From NCBI GenBank assembly GCA_030761205.1, contig JAULJL010000003.1, forward strand, positions 33,452,301 to 33,516,300: a DNA stretch of 64,000 nt, written 5' to 3'. Positions within the stretch are counted from its first letter, which is position 1. The number at the start of each line of letters is the position of its first letter. The notes below the pieces were generated by a model. The model did no database searches. It was not told the DNA's origin and was given only the letters and a program-made list of their open reading frames with translations. The position numbers and the translations under genes are program-made. This DNA comes from Fremontodendron californicum. Lineage: Eukaryota; Streptophyta; Magnoliopsida; Malvales; Malvaceae. Shown piece after piece: positions 27,501-36,500 of the stretch.

Positions 27501-30500
27501 ATGTGATTTTCTTTGAACATCAATATTTTTTTCCATCTCATATTGAGCTGCCATCTGCATCTTTATCCCTTCTGCCTAGTTTTTCTGATTCCCCAACACT
27601 AGTAGAAAGGTTTAAACCTGGTTTTGTCTATGGACGACGAAGAAGACATGAGTCTGGTTCCACTTCCTCTGTGCCTCCTTCCGATCTTGCCTCGGCACCT
27701 GATCCTGCTCCTGCTTCTACCACTCTTCGTCGGTCTACTCGTCTTTCTCGACCCCCTGATCGGTATGGTTTCTTCTCTCCTGTTTCTCTTGTCACTACTT
27801 TATCTACTATTTCCATTCCCTCTTCCTACAAACAGGCCATGGAACATGAGTGTTGGCAAAATGCAATGCGAGTAGAACTTCAAGCACTTGAGGAGAATCA
27901 CACTTGGGATATTGTTCCTTGTCCTCCTACAGTCAAACCTATTGGGAGTAAATGGGTTTTCTCTGTAAAACTTCTTTCTGATGGCTCTTTGGACAGGTAC
28001 AAAGCTCGCCTTGTAGCTCTCGGTAACAAACAGGAATATGGGATTGATTATGAGGAGACATTTGCTCCTGTTGCCAAAATGACCACGGTTCGAACCATCT
28101 TAGCTGCTGCTGCTTCACAGTCATGGCAACTGCATCAAATGGATGTGAAGAATGCCTTCCTTCATGGTGATCTCCAGGAAGAGATTTACATGAAGCTTCC
28201 CTCTGGTATGACTACTTCTTCTCCTCATGATGTCTGTAAGCTAAGGCGTTCTTTGTATGGGCTCAAGCAAGCACCCCGGGCTTGGTTTGAGAAGTTTCGC
28301 AGTACACTTATTTCCTTCAGTTTTACACAAAGTCAGTATGATTCTTCTCTCTTCTTCCATACGTCTGCATCGGGTATAGTCCTTCTCTTGGTTTATGTGG
28401 ATGATATTATTATTACTGGTACTGACGGCAATTTGATTACTAAGCTTCAGCATATGTTACATGCCACTTTTCATATGAAAGATCTTGGCCAGCTTACATA
28501 CTTCTTAGGATTAGAAGTCCATCATCGGGCCAATGGTATTTTTGTAAACCAGCACAAGTATATTCAAGATCTTATTACTTTAGCTGGTTTGGAGGACACT
28601 TCTTCTGTTGATACTCCTATGGAGGTAAATGTCAAATACAGGAAAGATGAAGGGAATATTCTCGATGATCCTACTCTCTATCGGAGCTTGGTTGGGAGTC
28701 TTATCTACTTGACCACTACGCGACCTGATATCTCCTATGCTGTTCATCAGGTCAGTCAGTTTATGTCTTCTCCTCGGCATCTACATCTTGCTGCAGTTCG
28801 ACGCATTATTCGCTATCTTCGAGGTTCACCTACTCGTGGGTTGTTCTTCCCTACTGGCTCCTCTCTTCAACTTGTTGCCTATAGTGATGCTGATTGGGCT
28901 GGATGTCCAGATACACGTCGATCTACTACGGGATGGTGTATGTTTTTAGGTGATGCCTTAATTTCTTGGAGGTGTAAGAAACAAGATCGTGTTTCTAAAT
29001 CATCTACTGAAGCCGAGTATCGTGCAATGTCTACTGCTTGTTCTGAAATTGTATGGTTACGTGGTCTTCTTGAAGAGCTTGGGTTTCCTCAGACTACTTC
29101 TACTCCTCTACATGCTGATAACACTAGTGCTATTCAGATTGCCACCAATCCTGTTTTCCATGAACGCACCAAGCACATTGAAGTTGATTGTCATTCTATT
29201 CGAGATATCTTGGAAAATCGGGTGATATCTCTTCCTCACATCTCTTCTGATCTCCAAGTGGCTGATGTCTTCACCAAAGCTATGACTCGACAGCGGCATC
29301 AATTTCTTGTTGGCAAATTGTTGCTGGTTGACTTACCAGCATCAATTTGAGGGGGGATGTTACTGCTGAAAATTAGGGATTTCCAGCTGGAAACCCAATG
29401 CTGGAAATCAAGTGTTACTGCTGGAAATTAGGGATTTCCAGCTGGAAACCCAATGCTGGAAATCAGGGATTTCCAGCTGGAAACCCAAGGCTGGAAATCA
29501 GGGATTTCCAGAAATCCCAAGGCTGGAAATCAGGGATTTCCAGCTTGACATTAGCTGTAAATTAGGGTGTCAAATTCCTATCTTCATGTATAAATACCTT
29601 GTAATAGACTAGTTCTAGGACATGAAAAATAAAACCTCTCTTCATGATATCAGAACTCTCTGGGCATTTCCTGTTTCTGTTTCAGATCTCTTGGTCTAAT
29701 TTCTGTTTTTGTTTTAGTTCTAACACTTAAGAGTACTAACAAACAGCACAGTGGTCTCCTTCTCGATTAGAGGTGGTTGGATCTGGGGAGCAATATCCCT
29801 CCATCTTTGAGCATAGTCCTCGAAATTTTCTGTGGACTTCTTCTCCATGTTTTGTAAAGACAAACGGTCAGGGGCCATGTCAACAATGTGTTTGTACTGG
29901 TTGATGAATGCCTTGGCTAACTCCTTTCAAGTGCGAACCCGGTTCTTATCAAGCTGGAAATACCATCTGGCAGCAGAACCGGTAAGACTGTCCTGGAAGA
30001 TATGGACAAGCAGCTTGTCATCTTTCGTATGAGCAGCATCTTTCGACAATACACGGTGATGTGAGATATGGGGCACTTGGTCTCATCATACTTCTCAAAA
30101 TCAGGAGTCTTGAACTTAGGCGGTATCACCACATCTGGCACTAGACAAAGCCCTTCAGCGTCCATGGAACCATAGAAATCTAACCCCTCAACAGCTCGAA
30201 ATCTTTCTTCAATCAGTTTCATCTTTCGAGACTCGATCTCTTCAACTACTTTCAGCCTCTCTTGCTTTTTAGGATCATCTAAGTTCGGGACTTGAACAGG
30301 ATCCGTCTTTGCTCCAGGAACAGGAAGGGTATATCCCGGGACTTGAGGTTAAGCATATGGATAGTTGAATCCTCCCATGAATGGCGCCTGTTGTGACTGA
30401 TCTTGTTGAGACATTTGAACCTGAGATTGGAAACCTGGTGGACATAAAGATTTGCCTATATTTTGATCTTTCCCTTGAGAACTGGATTCATTTGCCTTAT

Positions 30501-33500
30501 CTTTTCCCTTCAAACTCCTTATCATTTCTAACAATGTGCTTAACTGCTCTCTAATCTCGTCCTGAGCTTGTTCCAACCTTATCTGTCCTTGAGGCTTGCT
30601 CTTTGGCCATTACTCTAGCTTTTGATCTAGCGTTATAAGGATGACGAGCGGACTGTCCCGAAGATTCCGATTTTTGAGCTATACTTGAACCCTATGTTGC
30701 TCCGACTCTTCATTTTTCTTGAAGTACCCGTGTCCAACACATGTGTCCGACACATATTCGGACATGGGTATGGGGTATGATCCTCCAAGGACCTTCCAAA
30801 TACGTGGAAAAACTTAGAAAAAATTGAACATACCCGTTTCGGACACATATCTGTATCCGACATTCACACCCGAGTCCGAGTAACATAACTTGAACCTTTA
30901 TCAAAATTTCACAAATCAGGTTGTCATGTTTAAAAATTTAAAGTTAGAATGATGATGTATATGTATGTATGGATGACATATAAATGAAGGAATACCAGCC
31001 ACATAACAATTGTAGACAAAATGAATCTTAATTTATAAAAAATCTATCACCAAATCCATAGAAATCCTAAAAACCAAACAATTGTAAAACAATAATAAAA
31101 ATCCTAAAGGATATAAAAATCCAACTAACTCCGAAAATCTTAAGTCAAAACATAAAAATATGAAAATCCTTACAATAATCCTAAAAACATGATAAATCTA
31201 ACGCCTTCGAAGGAACTTGACAATCTGACGGTAATGAAACTGTGCTTCATCCAAAAGTTCGAACATAAGCTGGCCATTTTCTTGGAAAGGATGCACTTTT
31301 GCCTTTAACTCCATGATTCTATCATGCATATCTTTTGCCTTGCGAGATGCTACAATGAAGTGATCAAACATGTTTTTTCAAAAGATTCTGCGTCTTTGAG
31401 TTCGCTTCTCGGAATTGTAAGCATTCTTTTTCCAGATCCATCATTTTGATAGTCAATTCTAAGCATTCCGATTCTCGTTTCCTTTGTTCTTCTTGTGACT
31501 CTTCATTTTTCTCTTCCAGACGTTTAAATTCCAGAGTCATGAATGAAGATGCCTCTTCCATATTCTCCAAATATACCTTCAAAGTGTCACTATCCTCAAT
31601 AAGTTTCTAAATAATGTCGTCTTGTTCTATCAAACCATTTTTCAACTTTCGAACTTTTGATCAAAGCTTCTTGACTCTTCCCCTTTTCTTGCTCAAACCT
31701 TATTCTAACTCTTCTATCTTTAACTGCAATTTTTGGTTTTCTTCCTTCAATTCATCTTTCTCTTCTTGTAGCTTCCTCTTAGCCAACTCTATCCTCAACA
31801 TGGGGTCCGGGACTATAGCCTGGGCTGGACCATCAAGACTTCTTTCACAAGAAATCATAACATCTTTTGCTCGCCTGGCATGCCATATAGAGTATTCAGG
31901 AGTAGTGTTATATGAAAGTCTACCTCCATCCACTCTAACCGTTTGCCTCCAAGCTTTCGCAACTTCCCCTATTTTGCTGGTAACCCCTTTATCTGAATAA
32001 GAGAAATTCACCTGGTTAAGTCCATAGGTCATTCATACCTTGTTTGTCTTTATACCATGATAGGAGAATAACTGATGGCACCCCAAAGTCCAAGGAGAGG
32101 GACCCAAGGTTGATCCCCACAACTAAATAGTACTGAGCCGTGTGGCATCCATGGTGCTTTTCAGACTACCTGATGGTTCGTAAGCTCTTGCAACATCAAT
32201 ACCCAATCTTCCTTTGTCTTCGACTCAGGCCATGTACTTTCGCAGAACTCCTTGATAGGGGTGCTGGTGGTAAAGTATGGTTTTCGGAACCTTGACTCTT
32301 TGCACTCAAAATGGCTTTCATCCATATGTAAAGCAATTGTATACATCTGGTGAAACGTCTTTTCCAAGTATGTCTACAATGGTTCAATGATCTGATAATC
32401 TCGGCTAGGATAGCTGGTGCCACATTAACCTGGTATTGAATTTGGTCCACAAAATCACTACAGGAGTTTCAACATGTCCTAATATCTTCGGAAAGATTAT
32501 GGCTAGGGCCATCACCCTCATACCTTCATCGTCGTCTGAGTGTTTGACAATGAAGTCTCGTAGAACGTTAAACGGAATGCAAGTACTCTTACCTTTTGTC
32601 TTCACAAATTTGTTGGCTTTTAGCAAGCTGACTCCCATAATCTTAGCTATCTTCTTCGATAACCTGTCATATTCTTCCAGTAAACCTTGTCCGGACTCGG
32701 GAGGTCCAAACGAAGTAGCACTGAGTATTCTTCCATAATCGGAACCATGTCTACCTCATTGAACACGAAACATCTGTATGAGGGATCCCATAACTGTATT
32801 ATGGCCCTTATCAAGTTGTTATCGACTTCAACGGAGAGAAGCAAACCCATGTCCCCATATTTTTCCCTAAATGACTTTTGTCGGGTTACATCCCAAGATT
32901 TCTAGATACTGATCAATTCCCCAAGGTCATTCTGTTTCAGATCCATATGAACCTTCTCAGGAAGAGTGGAAACATACCCTATTGGAAGACAATCTCCCGT
33001 ATTTCGCTGGAATGCTTCAGATCTAAGCTTCAGACTACTAGCAGACTCATGTTTGGCAACTGTTAGGCTTTCCATGGATTTACTGGACATTCTTTTTATC
33101 TAAACCGTTATGTGACAAGATAGTTTTATGATGATGCATGATGTATGAAAAAAAGAAAATGAAAAAAAGTTAGACATCATATCAACAAACAATGAAGGAT
33201 AAAAGTACAACAACATTTGTAAGTAAGGAGCATTACATCATATCAATAAGAATACACCAACAAAACAATCATGTGTAAGACAAATAGGTACTAAACATTA
33301 TATCATGTCAATGAAAATGTATAAGTATAAAAATACATGTGTAAGGTAAGAAGTGTTCTTTCATGTGTCCTAATTTCATGTTATCCTCTATATAAGGGTT
33401 GGCATGGCTCTATCCTAAAGTTTGTCACTTAAGTGTTATTTATATGCTGGGTTTAGGATACTTGATCAAGTTAAAAAAGTCCAAAAATTGCTCCTTAACT

Positions 33501-36500
33501 TCAACCATGGAGGATAAGTAAGGAACCACATTCCTCGCCCATCACAGGCTTCCACTGGAAGGGTTCAATTTGGGTGAGAGTATTTTCCAAAGCCACTGCG
33601 GAGGTTATCACTCACGAAAGCTTTGTTACTTTACATTCTGAGGGTGTTTTGTTAGCCATTGCGGAGGTTATCATCTCACGAAGGCGTAGGTACTTTACCC
33701 CTCCTAAAAGGGACGAGCCCGAGTATAGGGCTTATGATATGCATCATGTAGTGTGTGCGAAGGAACATAGCAAACCTTCTTTTCCCACCAATGAACAAGA
33801 AAAACATAAGTTAGCACAATAACAAAATTAAACTTAAAATGAAGATAAAGATAAAAACTAAGCATTTTTGAAGACCAATTATTAATATTGATGAGCATCA
33901 AGGTGGACTTGGACTTCAAGATCCATTGCATGTTCCAATTAGGTCTATTACAAGGTCAAAATCCAAGAAGCTGAAGTAAGCTATGCAAGGATTGGTGCAA
34001 AAGACTTCGGCAGAATCTACAAATCTACTTATTAGAACTAGGTTCGGGAGTTCAGTTACGTGTGGGGAAGGCTTAATACCCTCACAACGCCTATCCTAAA
34101 GATAGTACTTAATTAGTCTTGTGATACTAAAAAGTATTAAATGGTCTTATCTATCCTATCTTCATTTTAATTTGTTTAAGTTAAATATATCGGAAATCAT
34201 TTTTTAGGTCTCCCTTCTATCAATCCGGAGGAATTGCTAAAAAGTTTCCTTATCTCGAGAGTATTCAAAAGAAATTAGTCTTTCCGTTAAAGAGGTTCCG
34301 TCGTCGAAAAAATTAAATTTTATGCAAGGCCCTTAAACCTAAGTCTAATCTTCATAATTAAAAACTTATATTTTATTCATGTTTGCTCAAAAATAAATTT
34401 CGACCTTAATATCGAAAATTATTTCTTAAAAACCAATCTATCAATCTGGAGAATTTTTAAGAGAATTTTCTCACTTAAAAATTTCGTAGAAATCAACCAA
34501 TCGTGATTTCTTCGAATTTCATCTTTGGAAGAAATTTAATTTATTCTTGATTTTTTATTAAGTATCCATTATGAAAAATTATGACTTAGAAATGATCATT
34601 GAAAATTAATTATTTAAAAAAAATAAATTTTGACCTTTTTGGTATCGAAAATTATCCCTTAAAAACCTTTCCATCAATTTGGAAAATTTTTAAGTGAGTT
34701 TTCTCACCTAGAAATTTTTTTAAAATTCAACCAATCGTGATCTCTTCGAATTTTATCATCGGAAAAGATCTCCATTTATTATTTTAATTTAATTAATAAT
34801 CAATTGCAAAATTCAATTAGTAAACATAATAAAATTTACCTAAATTAAAAATTATCCTAATAATAATATATAATTAATAAATAATCAAAGTAATAATTAA
34901 TATACAATAATTTACATGAATAAAAAAAAATCAAATAAAAATTAGCCATAAAAATTTACCTGCAACAATCAAAACAAAAATAAAATTAGTCAAAAATTAA
35001 TAAATAAATAATAATAATGCAAAAAAAACAAAATAATAATACAAATTAAAAATAAAGTATAATAAAAAATAAAAACAAAACAGCTACAAACGGGTCGGGT
35101 CAGTGCGCGGGTCCACTTGACCCGACCTGGTTGCAGCTCTATAAAACTTAAATTTTTTTGTTCACTTTCTCACCTAAAATAAAACTCTTCTCTCTCTCCC
35201 TCCTCAAGAACAGCAAGAACACAACTGCAAATTTCCAGAAACAAGCCATCGTCCGTCGCTACCGCCGCTGCTCGCCGCCGGTCACCGAACCCAGAAAAAT
35301 CCCAAAAAATATCCAAAACCTTCCTTTCGGCCTCTTCTACTCGAAAATCAACTTAGTTTTTCCAAAATCACCTCAGAAAATCCTAGATCTAGGTTTGAAA
35401 CCCGCAACTTCAACCCTTCGATCTCCTCCGGCAATCGTCGGATGGTCACTAAACTCCGGTCGAACGCTCCTCTCACCCTTTCCTAGATTCGCATCGTCGG
35501 ATTTCTCGAAATAAGTCCTAGAACCTAAAACCCAAAGAATTTCGAACCCCCACCTAAAAAAACTCAAATGCTTTTTTTCTTTGTTTTTGCTTGTGTGTGT
35601 CGAGATTTTCTTTCGAGATTCTCGGTGTCCTTTGTTGTTTGAATCTAGAGTTCTTTTTATAGGGAAAAATTCGAGAGAGTCCTAGTTCTTTTGGATCTAG
35701 AGTTCTAATCCTAATCCAAATAAAAATCCACCTTCATCATAATCTCAGAGTTTGATTCTGATCCAAAGAAGAGTTTGGATTTGATCCAAACTTGTTTTTT
35801 CCTTTTTTCCAATATTTCTTTTTTTTAATTTTTTTCTTTTTTCTTTCTGATTTTTTTTTTTAGATACGAAAATAAAATAATAATAAAAATTAAGATTAAC
35901 ATTAAAATTAAAATTAAAATTAAAATTAAGCTAAAAAGTAACTTAAACTAAAATTAACAATAGAATAGCCCGGATAAAAACGGGTTTCTACATCTTTGGT
36001 TGATCCCATTCAGACTCACGTGAATCAAACTTAGATTTTACACAATCCGAGTGCACGACTTATACATGATCAACACCATTTAAAGCCACAACTTCTAGTT
36101 TTAGCTCAAGGTGGGTTGTTTTCCAAAATGAGAGATGGGACTTATTTTTTCTTTGTTTAGGGAAGTAACAATTTGGACCTGTCAAACCTTTTGAATATAT
36201 GTTGGCGAATCAGGCTGAAGGTGTCATATAGCTGCTAAGTGAGTTTTCACTACGTGGATTTGACAGGAAATTAAAATGTTCTTAGAAATTCTAAGATTGA
36301 CAACCATGGCTTTAAATCAGTGTTTGATCCATTATAATGTGGATGGACTTCATGTCTTGTACCATTTGCTTGTTGGAAGATCTGTATAAGATTGGCCTGA
36401 AGTTATCCATAAAAGAAGCAGTCAATTTATTCATGAAGTGCAATGAAACTCATGGTTCACTTCAATATATAGAAAATAAACTGTGTAAAATATTTGAAAT

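Larger units (their letters stand above)
24643..29725 (+). mobile_element. full-length Ty1/Copia retrotransposon, apparently recent
   Basis: Target duplication CTTAA on both sides (24638-24642 and 29726-29730). LTRs 24643-24978 and 29358-29725 match base for base apart from one extra 32-bp repeat unit in the right copy. Primer binding site TGGTATCAGAGC (initiator tRNA-Met type) follows the left LTR at once, and polypurine tract TTGAGGGGGGA precedes the right LTR. One uninterrupted polyprotein frame lies between. All parts for autonomous transposition seem present. It sits in the gag region of the Gypsy element, which therefore predates it. Confidence 0.97.
14529..35992 (-). mobile_element. 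Tat-lineage Ty3/Gypsy retrotransposon with nested insertions
   Basis: A 21.5-kb element in THUMP intron 5, flanked by exact 5-bp duplications TCTTT (14524-14528 and 35993-35997). On the minus strand it starts TGTAGA and ends TGACA. Order on that strand: LTR, a broken ORF1 with a DUF7745-like and coiled-coil part, gag, protease, reverse transcriptase, two RNase H domains, integrase, a long non-coding 3' part, polypurine tract AAAGAGGGG (complement of 16645-16662), LTR. A second, archaeal-type RNase H after the normal one marks the Tat/Ogre branch. Without the nested Copia, hAT and MITE it would be about 15.7 kb. Many frameshifts and a mutated polymerase motif make it defective. Confidence 0.85.

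Noticed and set aside
25757..29302. Several minus-strand and alternative-frame ORFs of 60-114 codons over the Copia
   Set aside because: They overlap the intact polyprotein in other frames and have no motif of their own.
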